Shown here one piece after another: positions 1-8,228 of a stretch of 64,000 bases of DNA (position 1 is the stretch's first letter; every line of letters starts with the position of its first letter). Below the pieces are notes generated by a model. That model did no database searches and was not told where the DNA came from. It worked only from the letters and a program-made list of their open reading frames with translations. The position numbers were made by a program, and so were the translations under genes. The DNA comes from Amycolatopsis jejuensis (GTDB lineage Bacteria; Actinomycetota; Actinomycetes; Mycobacteriales; Pseudonocardiaceae): NCBI RefSeq assembly GCF_000717335.1, contig NZ_JNYZ01000008.1:1-64000 (forward strand), in the 5' to 3' direction.

Positions 1-87
1 ACTCCCACCCCACCACCCCGCCGTCCCGCCACAAAACGTCCCGCAAGCACCCGCTGGACACCGCCCCACCCCATCGCCTACCATCCT

Positions 88-111
88 GGAATCGATTCCG
101 GGATCGATCCC
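88..111. promoter_or_regulatory. tandem LacI-type operator palindromes
   Basis: Two adjacent 12-bp palindromes, GGAATCGATTCC (88-99) and GGGATCGATCCC (100-111), both have the central CG typical of LacI-family operators. They lie 31 bp upstream of the first transporter gene. A LacI regulator is encoded at the end of this operon (5385), so it is the obvious candidate ligand. Binding is inferred, not shown. Confidence 0.6.
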
Positions 112-141
112 ATCACTGGCTCGCCCCCACTGAGGACTCCC

Positions 142-1458
142 ATGAACAGCACAACGGGCATCCCCCCCGCCCCGACCTCGGCCGCTGCCTCGGCGCGGAC
201 CGCGGTCGCCGCGAGCACTGTCGGTTCGATCCTCGAGTACTACGACTTCTTCGTCTACGGCACGCTCTCCGCGCTGGTACTCGGCCCGCTCTTCTTCCCC
301 GCGCACGACACCGCCGTCTCCGGGCTGCTGTCGCTCGCGAGCTTTGCCGTCGGGTTCGTCGCGCGGCCCATCGGGGGCATCGTCCTCGGGCATTTCGGGG
401 ACCGCGTCGGGCGTAAACCCTTGCTGTTGTTCACCTTCCTGCTCACCGGGACCGTCACGCTCCTGATCGGCGTCCTCCCCACCTACGCGCAGATCGGGGC
501 GGCGGCGCCGGTGCTGCTCGTCGTGCTGCGCATCGTCCAGGGGATCGGCATCGGCGGGGAATGGGGCGGTGCCGCGCTGCTCGCCGTCGAACACGCGCCC
601 GAGCACAAGAAAGGCCTCTACGGCAGCCTCGTCCAGGCCGGTGCCCCCGTCGGCGTGATCCTCTCCTCCGGCAGCGTCGCCATCCTCACCGCCACCCTCA
701 GCCGCGCCGAGCTCCTCGCCTGGGGCTGGCGGATCCCGTTCCTCGCCAGCGCGTTGCTGCTGGTGGTCGGCCTGTTCCTGCGGATCAAGGTCGCCGAGAC
801 GCCGGAGTTCTCCCGAATGAAAGCCGCGGGCGCCGAGGCCAGGCTGCCGGTGTGGCAGGCGGTCCGGAGGTTCCCGAAGCAGATCGGCGCCGCCGCGCTC
901 GTGCACACCAGCGACACCACGCTGGGCCTCGTACAGGGCGTTTTCGTGCTCGGGTACGCCTCCGGCGTGCTCGGCATGAATCCGACGATCGTGTTGCTGG
1001 CCAACATCTTCTCCTCGGTCACCAACTTCGCCACCACCCCGCTCGCCGGGATGCTCGGCGACCGGATCGGCCAGAAACGCGTGGTTTCGCTCGGGCTCGC
1101 CGCCCTCGCGCTGTGGGCGTTCCCGATGTTCTGGCTGATCGGCACCAAGACCGTCGGCGGATTGTTCGTCGCGACGGGCGTCGGCGGCATCATCGTCGGC
1201 TGGCTCTTCGCCGGTCAGGCCACCCTGTTCGCCGCGTTGTTCCCGAGGGAGGTCCGGTACTCCGGGATGTCGCTGGGATTCCAGCTCGGCACCGTCCTCG
1301 GCGGCGGCTTCGGGCCGCTCATCGCACAGGCCCTCACCGGTTCGTCCCACGGCCACACGTGGCCGGTGTCGCTGTACCTCGTCGTCGTTGCGGTGGCCGC
1401 CTTCCTCGCCGCACGCAGCGTGAAACCTCGTCACCAGGGAGCCCGCGTCGATGACTGA
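142..1458 (+). CDS. MFS transporter, metabolite:H+ symporter (MHS) type
   Basis: This 438-residue inner-membrane carrier has the usual twelve hydrophobic segments. The loop 2-3 signature GHFGDRVGRK is near residues 86-95. An early acidic/aromatic stretch (SILEYYDFFVYG, about residues 33-44) is typical of the MHS branch (ProP, KgtP and citrate-type symporters). A GAGGA ribosome site precedes the ATG. The stop overlaps the start of the sulfatase gene, so the two are coupled. The context suggests uptake of the sulfatase substrate or of its desulfated product, but the substrate cannot be read from the sequence. Confidence 0.85.
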   Translation: MNSTTGIPPAPTSAAASARTAVAASTVGSILEYYDFFVYGTLSALVLGPLFFPAHDTAVSGLLSLASFAVGFVARPIGGIVLGHFGDRVGRKPLLLFTFLLTGTVTLLIGVLPTYAQIGAAAPVLLVVLRIVQGIGIGGEWGGAALLAVEHAPEHKKGLYGSLVQAGAPVGVILSSGSVAILTATLSRAELLAWGWRIPFLASALLLVVGLFLRIKVAETPEFSRMKAAGAEARLPVWQAVRRFPKQIGAAALVHTSDTTLGLVQGVFVLGYASGVLGMNPTIVLLANIFSSVTNFATTPLAGMLGDRIGQKRVVSLGLAALALWAFPMFWLIGTKTVGGLFVATGVGGIIVGWLFAGQATLFAALFPREVRYSGMSLGFQLGTVLGGGFGPLIAQALTGSSHGHTWPVSLYLVVVAVAAFLAARSVKPRHQGARVDD

Positions 1459-3649
1459 CCCCGCATTCGCCGGCAAGATCGGCACCACCGTGGCGGAATC
1501 CACCCCGTGGTGGCCCCCGGCGCCGAGCCGGGACGCGACGCGGCCGAACGTCCTTCTCGTCGTCCTCGACGACACCGGCTGGAGCGACTTCGGCTGCTTC
1601 GGCTCCGAAATCGCCACTCCCGCCATCGACGCGCTCGCCGCCAACGGCCTCCGCTTCACCAACTTCCATGTCACCCCGCTGTGCTCGCCGACCCGCGCCG
1701 CGCTCCTCACCGGCCGCAACCACCACGCGGTCGGCATGCGGTTCCTCGCCGACACCGACACCGGATTCCCCAACTCGCGCGGCAGCGTCCGGCCCGACGT
1801 CGAACTCCTGCCCCAGATCCTGCGCACCAACGGTTACGGCACCTACCTCGCCGGCAAATGGCACCTCGCGCCGCTGCACGAGATCACGCCTGCCGGGCCG
1901 CACCACAACTGGCCGCTCGCCCGCGGGTTCGACCGCTACTACGGCTTCCTCGACGGCTGCACCGACCAGTACGAACCCGAGCTCTTCGAGGACAACCACC
2001 AGATCCCGGTACCGCGGCGCGAGGGTTACCACCTCAGCGAGGACCTCGCCGACCACGCCATCACCTTCGTCCGGGACCACACGACCTTCCGCCCGGAGAG
2101 CCCGTTCTTCCTCCAGCTCGCATTCGGCGCGACACACGCGCCTTTCCAAGCCCCGAAGGAGTACATCGAGAAGTACACCGAGATCTTCGCCAAGGGCTGG
2201 GACCGGACCCGCCACGACCGGCTGCACCGGCAGATCGACCTCGGCCTGGTCCCCGCCGGAACCACGCTCACCGAACGCAACGACGGCGTCCGCGGCTGGG
2301 ACGACCTCGGCGAGGACGAACAACTCCTGTTCACCCACCTGCAGGCCGCCTTCGCCGGGTTCCTCGAACACGCCGACGCGCAGCTCGGCCGCGTGCTCGA
2401 CGCGCTCGGCGAACTGGGGGTCCTCGACGACACCATCGTCCTCGTCCTCTCCGACAACGGCGCGAGCCGCGAAGGCGGGCCGACCGGCGACGTCGACACG
2501 AATGCCCCGTACAGCGGCGTCCGGCGCGAAGTCCGCGAGCAGCTTGCCCTGCTCGATGACATCGGCGGCCCGGCCGGCGGCGCGCACTACCCCGAGGGCT
2601 GGGCGATGGCCGGGAACACGCCGTTCCGGCGGTACAAGCAGTTCGTCGACCTCGGGGGTGTCCGGTCCCCGCTCGTCGTTTCCCGGCCCGGTTCGGGTGC
2701 CCGCGGGATCCGGAACCAGTTCGTCCACGCCGTCGACGTCGCGCCCACCCTCCTCGACCTCCTGCACCTCGATCCGGGTACGGCCATGGACGGCGAAAGC
2801 GTCGCGGCTGCCTTCACCGACCCCGGCGCAAAAGCCGGCCGGACGACCCAGTACTGGGAAACGCTCGGGCACCGCGCCGTGTGGCACGACGGATGGAAGG
2901 CCGTCACCGCGCATGAAACCGGAACGCCGTACGAGCAGGACACCTGGCGCCTGTACGACACCCGGGCCGACTTTTCCGAATCCGTCGACCGCGCATCGGC
3001 GGAACCCGGTAAATTACGCGAACTCCAGCAGTTGTGGTGGCGCGAAGCGGGCCGCAACGACGTATTCCCGCTCGACGACCGCCCGTTGCGGGACCTCATT
3101 TCCGAACGCGGCCCGATCGGCCTGTACGCGGAGAAGACGATCACGCTCCGGCCCGGCCAGTCGCACCTTCCCTTTTCCAGTGCGGTCACCGGCTCGAACC
3201 GCGACGTCGACGTCGTCGCCCACCTCACCGGAACAGCCGACGGAATCCTGCTGTCCAGCGGAAACGCGCAAGGCGGCTACCTGCTGTACCTCCACAATGG
3301 ACAGTTGATCTTCGAGCACCGCCACCTGCAAGACCACGTCCTCGTCAACGCCCCCCTCCCCGCCCCCGGACCGGCCGGATTCCGGCTCCGCACCGACGAT
3401 GACGGCTCGGCAGACGTCGTCCTGTTCGCGGCCGGAGAAGCATTGGCACACGGGAGAATTCCTCGTACGTCAGCGCATTTGTCGTTCTGGGGCCTCGATG
3501 TCGCCCAGGTACCCGGCAGCACCTTCAGCAACCGATTCACCCCACCATTCGCACTACCGGAAAAGGTGCTCGACCGCATCGAGATCACGGTTCACCCGGC
3601 CACCGACGACCTCGATGACTATGCGAAAGCGGTACTCGCCCATGAATAG
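1451..3649 (+). CDS. arylsulfatase (type I, Cys-type)
   Basis: This type I sulfatase hydrolyses a sulfate ester with a formylglycine made from Cys78 in the CSPTR signature (residues 78-82). Metal and active-site elements are visible: LDDTG (39-43), GKWHL, LSDNG and a later Lys in FRRYKQF. At 732 residues it is longer than Pseudomonas AtsA (about 536) but close to long actinobacterial AtsA/AtsD forms, with a C-terminal extension of about 170 residues. No signal peptide is seen, so it should act in the cytoplasm after import. It overlaps the transporter by 8 nt and the nucleoside hydrolase by 8 nt. The maturase is probably the FGE at 7337. Confidence 0.9.
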   Translation: MTDPAFAGKIGTTVAESTPWWPPAPSRDATRPNVLLVVLDDTGWSDFGCFGSEIATPAIDALAANGLRFTNFHVTPLCSPTRAALLTGRNHHAVGMRFLADTDTGFPNSRGSVRPDVELLPQILRTNGYGTYLAGKWHLAPLHEITPAGPHHNWPLARGFDRYYGFLDGCTDQYEPELFEDNHQIPVPRREGYHLSEDLADHAITFVRDHTTFRPESPFFLQLAFGATHAPFQAPKEYIEKYTEIFAKGWDRTRHDRLHRQIDLGLVPAGTTLTERNDGVRGWDDLGEDEQLLFTHLQAAFAGFLEHADAQLGRVLDALGELGVLDDTIVLVLSDNGASREGGPTGDVDTNAPYSGVRREVREQLALLDDIGGPAGGAHYPEGWAMAGNTPFRRYKQFVDLGGVRSPLVVSRPGSGARGIRNQFVHAVDVAPTLLDLLHLDPGTAMDGESVAAAFTDPGAKAGRTTQYWETLGHRAVWHDGWKAVTAHETGTPYEQDTWRLYDTRADFSESVDRASAEPGKLRELQQLWWREAGRNDVFPLDDRPLRDLISERGPIGLYAEKTITLRPGQSHLPFSSAVTGSNRDVDVVAHLTGTADGILLSSGNAQGGYLLYLHNGQLIFEHRHLQDHVLVNAPLPAPGPAGFRLRTDDDGSADVVLFAAGEALAHGRIPRTSAHLSFWGLDVAQVPGSTFSNRFTPPFALPEKVLDRIEITVHPATDDLDDYAKAVLAHE

Positions 3650-4574
3650 CACTCCCGTCGTCCTCGACGTCGACACCGGGATCGACGACGCACTGGCCAT
3701 CATGCTCGCCCTGCGGCATCCAGCGCTGGACGTCCGCGCGATCACCTGCGTGGCGGGCAACGCCGGGCTCGGCCAGGTCGTGGAGAACACGCTCGCCGTC
3801 ACCGCCCTCGCCGGAAACACGACGGTCCCGGTCGCCGCGGGAATGCCGCACCCGATCGTCGAACCGCCGCGCGACGCGAGCTACGTCCACGGCCGGAACG
3901 GTCTCGCCGGGCTCACCCTGCCGCCCCACAACCGGCAGGTCGAGGACTGTCACGCGGTCGAATACCTCCGCCGTCTCCTCACCGAAGCCCCGGTACCGGT
4001 CACGATCATCGCGCTGGCCCCGCTCACGAACATCGCGATGCTCCTGCGGATGTACCCCGAAGCAGCCACGAACATCGCCCGGATCGTGTTCATGGGCGGC
4101 GCAATCGGCCTCGGCAACGCCACCGCGTCGGCCGAATTCAATGTGTGGCACGACCCGGAAGCGGCGGAAATCGTCCTGCGCAGCGGTGTTCCGGCCACGA
4201 TGTACGGCTTGGAGCCCTTCTATCGCGTGACCTGCGACGCCGACACGATCGCGAAACTCTCCGCCGCCGAATCCCCGCTGCAGGCGACGGCCGGAGCGTT
4301 GCTCGCACACCTCGCCACCGTCGGCGACGACCAGGGCCGGACCGGTGAGAAAGGCGCAGCGGCCATCGGCGACGCCGGGACTGTGTGCGCCGTCATCGAT
4401 CCCGACGGCGCCGTCGTGCGGCGCGCACCCGTGTCCGTTGCCTTGCAGGGACCGGAAACCCGCGGGCGGACGATCGTGGACTTCCGCCGGGGAGCGAGCG
4501 ACGGGCAGGTCGACATCGTGATCGACGTGGACGGTCCGCGGTACCGCGATCTGTTCCTGGACACCCTCTCGTGA
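3642..4574 (+). CDS. nucleoside hydrolase (inosine/uridine-preferring family)
   Basis: This 310-residue protein would cleave N-glycosidic bonds of ribonucleosides. The Ca-binding signature DVDTGIDDA sits at residues 9-17, and the second signature AEFNVWHDPEAA is present. The ATG at 3642 overlaps the sulfatase stop. The longer upstream reading frame lies entirely inside the sulfatase gene and is not credible. It would release ribose for the kinase encoded next, with which it shares a GTGA overlap. A second, divergent member is at 6338-7273, so base specificity may be split between them. Confidence 0.88.
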   Translation: MNSTPVVLDVDTGIDDALAIMLALRHPALDVRAITCVAGNAGLGQVVENTLAVTALAGNTTVPVAAGMPHPIVEPPRDASYVHGRNGLAGLTLPPHNRQVEDCHAVEYLRRLLTEAPVPVTIIALAPLTNIAMLLRMYPEAATNIARIVFMGGAIGLGNATASAEFNVWHDPEAAEIVLRSGVPATMYGLEPFYRVTCDADTIAKLSAAESPLQATAGALLAHLATVGDDQGRTGEKGAAAIGDAGTVCAVIDPDGAVVRRAPVSVALQGPETRGRTIVDFRRGASDGQVDIVIDVDGPRYRDLFLDTLS

Positions 4575-5377
4575 CCGGCCGGGTCATCGTCGTCGGGTCG
4601 CTCAACCTCGACACCGTTCTCCGCCTGCCGCACCTGCCCCGGCCCGGCGAAACGGTGGCCGCCCCGACGAAGGTCGTCCTGCCCGGCGGTAAAGGCGGCA
4701 ACCAAGCCGTGGCTGCCGCGCGTGCCGGAGCAGAAGTGCTCATGCTCGGCGCAGTCGGACCGGACGGCGGGCGCTACCTGGCGCACCTCAAGGCATCCGG
4801 CGTCGAAACGACCCACATCGACACCGTGCCGGACACCCCCACCGGTTCGGCGGTCGTGCTCACCGACGCGGCTGGCGACAACATCGTCGTCGTCTCGGAA
4901 GGAGCCAATGCGCACGTGCAGCCTGCCCTCGACGACCTCGGGCTCAGCAACGACGACGTCGTCTCACTGCAGTTCGAGCTCCCCCACCACACGGTGTTTT
5001 CCGCTGCCAAGCAAGCGAAGGAGGCAGGCGCGACGGTGCTGGTCAATCCGTCGCCCTGGCGGCCTGCGGACGACATACTCGCCCTCGCCGACGTCATCGT
5101 GGTGAACGAACTCGAAGCAGCGGAACTCGGCGACACCGTCCCGGCCTCCCGCCGGTGCACCACCCTCGGCGCGAGAGGTGCCCGCTGGGGCGAGCTGAGC
5201 GTTGCCGCGACCCGCCTGGAGCCGGTCGACACCACCGGCGCCGGAGATTCCTTCACCGGCACCCTGGCGGCCCTGCTCGCGACCGGGCACGCGAAGGAAA
5301 CCGCGCTGCGGCGCGCAGTGGCCGCGGCGGGCGGGGTATGCGGCAAATCCGGGGCGCAGCAATGGCGTTCAGTATGA
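4571..5377 (+). CDS. ribokinase-like PfkB carbohydrate kinase
   Basis: This 268-residue PfkB-family kinase has the N-terminal substrate motif VLPGGKGGNQA (around residues 37-47) and the catalytic motif DTTGAGDSF near the C terminus, whose Asp is the general base. It starts at GTG 4571, overlapping the nucleoside hydrolase stop by four bases. It is somewhat shorter than classical ribokinases (about 300), with a compact end. In this operon it probably phosphorylates the ribose freed by the hydrolase. A modified ribose is possible, given the sulfatase. Confidence 0.85.
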   Translation: MTGRVIVVGSLNLDTVLRLPHLPRPGETVAAPTKVVLPGGKGGNQAVAAARAGAEVLMLGAVGPDGGRYLAHLKASGVETTHIDTVPDTPTGSAVVLTDAAGDNIVVVSEGANAHVQPALDDLGLSNDDVVSLQFELPHHTVFSAAKQAKEAGATVLVNPSPWRPADDILALADVIVVNELEAAELGDTVPASRRCTTLGARGARWGELSVAATRLEPVDTTGAGDSFTGTLAALLATGHAKETALRRAVAAAGGVCGKSGAQQWRSV

Positions 5378-5378
5378 T
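5373..5378 (+). promoter_or_regulatory. -10 element for leaderless lacI-type gene
   Basis: TATGAT ends six bases before the GTG at 5385, overlapping the kinase stop. This spacing would put the transcript start at the start codon, giving a leaderless mRNA. No ribosome site is seen. Confidence 0.4.
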
Positions 5379-5384
5379 CAGCGC

Positions 5385-6341
5385 GTGACCGATGCTGCCG
5401 GCTCCCCCGCCACGATCCTCGACGTCGCGCGCCGCGCCGGGGTTTCCCGCACGACCGTGTCACGGGTGCTCAACGAGCCCGACCGGGTCACCACCGACAC
5501 CCGCAACCGCGTCCTCGATGCCGCACGGGAGCTGCGGTACGCGCCGAGCAGCGTCGCGCGCGGCCTGCGCAGCGGGCGCACCGGGATGATCGCCCTGCTC
5601 GTGGGGGACATTTCGCAGCCGTTCCACGGATGTCTCGCACAGTCCGTCGTCGCCGCGGCCGAGCAGCGCGGGCTCGGCGTGCAGCTGCACGACCTCGGGC
5701 ACAGCACCGCGCGGCTGGAGGCGGTGCTGCGCAAGCTCCCGCAGCACCGCGTCGACGGGATCGTGCTCGCCACCGCCGACGACGTGTCCACCGGCTCGAT
5801 CCGGGCAGCCGTCGGGGAGTGCGCGGCCAAGGGGCTCGCCATCGTCACCGGGGTGGAGCAGGGGGTCGAGGGCATGACCGCGGTCCACACCGACCACAGC
5901 GCAGTCACCCGGTCGGCCTTCCGCGCGCTCGCCGACGCCGGTGCGTCGTCCCCGGCGCTGCTGGTCGGCGACGTGCAGAGCCCGATCGCCCGCCAGCTGG
6001 CCGCCGGTGCGGACGGTGCCCGGGTCGTCGCGGTGGGCTACGGGTTCGAGGGCGCGCGGGATGCGGTCGCGCAGCTCGGCCAGGAGGTCGACGCCCTCGT
6101 CGTGGCAACCACTCCGATGGCGCTCGGGGCGCTGTCCGCGCTCGGCGGGCGGCAGGTCCCGGTGGTGGTGTGCGAAGAGGTGCCGCTGGCCGGGTACGTG
6201 CGCCCGGGCCTGTCCACGAGCGCGGTGCGGCCCGAAGTCACCGGGGAGGAAATGGTGCGGCTGATCGATTGCCTGCTGCGCGAAATCCCGTTCGAGCGAC
6301 GGCTGCTGACGCCCGAGCTGATCCGGCGCGAGACTTTCTAG
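5385..6341 (+). CDS. LacI family transcriptional regulator
   Basis: This 318-residue regulator has an N-terminal LacI helix-turn-helix (ATILDVARRAGVSRTTVSRVLN, residues about 9-30), a hinge region and a periplasmic-binding-protein-like sensor domain. GTG 5385 was chosen because it begins just ahead of the HTH; the longer frame lies inside the kinase gene. It is the last gene of the sulfatase/ribose operon, ending in a 4-bp convergent overlap with the nucleoside hydrolase on the other strand. Its likely target is the palindrome pair at 88-111, with a ribose or nucleoside derivative as effector. Confidence 0.88.
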   Translation: MTDAAGSPATILDVARRAGVSRTTVSRVLNEPDRVTTDTRNRVLDAARELRYAPSSVARGLRSGRTGMIALLVGDISQPFHGCLAQSVVAAAEQRGLGVQLHDLGHSTARLEAVLRKLPQHRVDGIVLATADDVSTGSIRAAVGECAAKGLAIVTGVEQGVEGMTAVHTDHSAVTRSAFRALADAGASSPALLVGDVQSPIARQLAAGADGARVVAVGYGFEGARDAVAQLGQEVDALVVATTPMALGALSALGGRQVPVVVCEEVPLAGYVRPGLSTSAVRPEVTGEEMVRLIDCLLREIPFERRLLTPELIRRETF

Positions 6342-7273
6342 CCGATGCGTGCCAGAGCGTCCGCCACCAGTGCCCAGAACCTGCCGTGATCGAGGTCGAC
6401 GGCCACCCTCGTGTGGCACTCCGGCGGCGGCTCGGCGCGGAAATCCGCGACGGTCATGCCGAGCGTGTGCGTACCGGTCAGCTCGACGGTCAGCGGCACG
6501 CGCCGGGTGGTCATCACGTCCGGGTCGATCACGTACGCGACCGCGCACGGATCGTGCACCGGCGGATGCGGGAACCCTTGTGCCGCAAGGTAAGCGGTCC
6601 CGAAGAAGTCCAGCAGCCCGCCGACGAACCGGGCCGGTCCGGTGCCCACCTCCGCGATCCGCGCCCGCACCTCGGGCGTGGCCAGCGCTTGGTGCGTGAG
6701 ATCCAGCCCGACCATCACCACCGGCCAGTCCTCGTGCACCACGATGTGCGCCGCCTCCGGGTCGGCCACCACGTTGAACTCGGCGACCGCGCTCCAGTTG
6801 CCGGTGTGGTACCCACCGCCCATCAGCACCACCTCGCGCACGCGCGGCACGATCCGGGGTTCCTTGCGCGCGGCCAGTGCGATGTTGGTGAGCGGGCCGG
6901 TCGGGACCAGGGTGACCGTGCCCGGCGCGTGTGCCAGCACGGTGTCGATGATGAGGTCGACGGCGTGCCGCGGGTCCGGGGTGATGGCCGGTTCGGGGAG
7001 CACCGGGCCGTCGAGGCCCGACTCGCCGTGGATGCCCGGCGCGGTCCGGATCGGGCGGACCAGCGGCCGGTGCATGCCACGCGCGAACGGGACCCCGGTG
7101 ATCCCGGCGACCCGCGCGACGGCCAGCGCGTTCCGGGTGACCTTGTCCACGGTCTGGTTCCCGAACACCGTCGTGACCGCGAGCAGGTCGACCTCCGGAT
7201 TCCCGTGCGCGAGCAGGAGCGCAATCGCGTCGTCGTGCCCGGGATCGCAGTCGAGAATGATCTTGCGCGGCAT
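6338..7273 (-). CDS. nucleoside hydrolase, second copy
   Basis: This 311-residue nucleoside hydrolase has the metal-binding signature DCDPGHDDA (residues 8-16) and AEFNVVADPEAA. It is only distantly similar to the copy at 3642, differing in the substrate-facing loops. Read leftward, it converges on the LacI gene with a four-base overlap. It diverges from the formylglycine-generating enzyme gene. A duplicated hydrolase in one module suggests separate purine and pyrimidine activities, or one enzyme for a modified nucleoside. Confidence 0.88.
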   Translation of the reverse strand: MPRKIILDCDPGHDDAIALLLAHGNPEVDLLAVTTVFGNQTVDKVTRNALAVARVAGITGVPFARGMHRPLVRPIRTAPGIHGESGLDGPVLPEPAITPDPRHAVDLIIDTVLAHAPGTVTLVPTGPLTNIALAARKEPRIVPRVREVVLMGGGYHTGNWSAVAEFNVVADPEAAHIVVHEDWPVVMVGLDLTHQALATPEVRARIAEVGTGPARFVGGLLDFFGTAYLAAQGFPHPPVHDPCAVAYVIDPDVMTTRRVPLTVELTGTHTLGMTVADFRAEPPPECHTRVAVDLDHGRFWALVADALARIG

Positions 7274-7336
7274 TTCCGCATTCTATCCGGGCAGTTCACG
7301 GTTACAGTGGGGCCCGAGTCCGAGGAGGCGTTGGCG

Positions 7337-8224
7337 TTGTCTGCATGTTGTCCCCCGTCGCGGCCGGAAGCCGGAACGGTTGCCACTGACCAGGTACGAC
7401 CGGGAGACGGCGTCGGCTCGGACGGCCTGCGCACGCTGCCCGGCGGCACCTTCCGGATGGGCACCGCCGACGAGGACGGTTTTCCCGCAGACCACGAAGG
7501 CCCGGTGCGGGAAGTCACCGTCGGACCGTTCGCCATCGATGCGTATTGCGTGACCAACACCCGGTTCGCCGAATTCGTCGACGCCACCGGTTATCGCACC
7601 GAAGCAGAACAGTTCGGCTGGACGTTCGTATTCGCGAAATTCGTCCCCGGAGAACTGCGCAAGCAATCGCCGCGACCCGAACAGGCGCCGTGGTGGTGCG
7701 GAGTTTCCGGGGCGTTCTGGCAGGCCCCCGAAGGCCCCGGCAGCACCGTCGAGGACCGCGGCGACCACCCCGTCGTCCACGTGTCCTGGAACGACGCCAC
7801 CGCCTACTGCCGCTGGGCGGGCCGCCGCCTCCCCACCGAAGCGGAATGGGAATACGCCGCCCGCGGCGGCCTCGACCAGGCCCGCTACCCCTGGGGCGAC
7901 GACCTGACCCCCGGCGGCGTCCACCAGTGCAACATCTGGCAGGGCCGGTTCCCGGTGCACAACACGGCAGAAGACGGTCACGTCGGCACCGCACCGGTGG
8001 ATGCGTTCCAGCCCAACGGTTTCGGGTTGTACAACGTCTCGGGCAACGTGTGGGAATGGTGCGCGGGCTGGTTTTCCGAGGACCAGCAGGCCCGCCCGAT
8101 GCGCGGCGGGTCCTACCTCTGCCACGACTCGTACTGCAACCGCTACCGGGTCGCCGCCCGGACGTCCAACACCCCGGACAGTTCCAGCGGCAACGTCGGC
8201 TTCCGTACGGTCGCGGACCTCTGA
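7337..8224 (+). CDS. formylglycine-generating enzyme (sulfatase maturase)
   Basis: This copper-dependent FGE oxidises the sulfatase CxPxR cysteine to formylglycine. The hallmark GGSYLCHDSYCNRYR carries the catalytic pair (Cys262 and Cys267 from this start). The rest follows the SUMF1 fold, with GGTFRMGT near the N terminus, LPTEAEWEYAARGG and GNVWEWC. TTG 7337 is preferred because GAGGAGG lies eight bases upstream and gives an MSACCPPS start; GTG 7307 is the alternative. It should activate the arylsulfatase at 1451, the only sulfatase in the window. Its stop is five bases from the convergent transporter gene. Confidence 0.9.
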   Translation: MSACCPPSRPEAGTVATDQVRPGDGVGSDGLRTLPGGTFRMGTADEDGFPADHEGPVREVTVGPFAIDAYCVTNTRFAEFVDATGYRTEAEQFGWTFVFAKFVPGELRKQSPRPEQAPWWCGVSGAFWQAPEGPGSTVEDRGDHPVVHVSWNDATAYCRWAGRRLPTEAEWEYAARGGLDQARYPWGDDLTPGGVHQCNIWQGRFPVHNTAEDGHVGTAPVDAFQPNGFGLYNVSGNVWEWCAGWFSEDQQARPMRGGSYLCHDSYCNRYRVAARTSNTPDSSSGNVGFRTVADL

Positions 8225-8228
8225 CCTC

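Noticed and set aside
1334..2914. Long minus-strand open frame (526 codons) opposite the sulfatase
   Set aside because: It is antisense to a gene with clear motifs. Its translation is low-complexity V/G/E/R-rich and matches no family; high G+C makes such shadows common.
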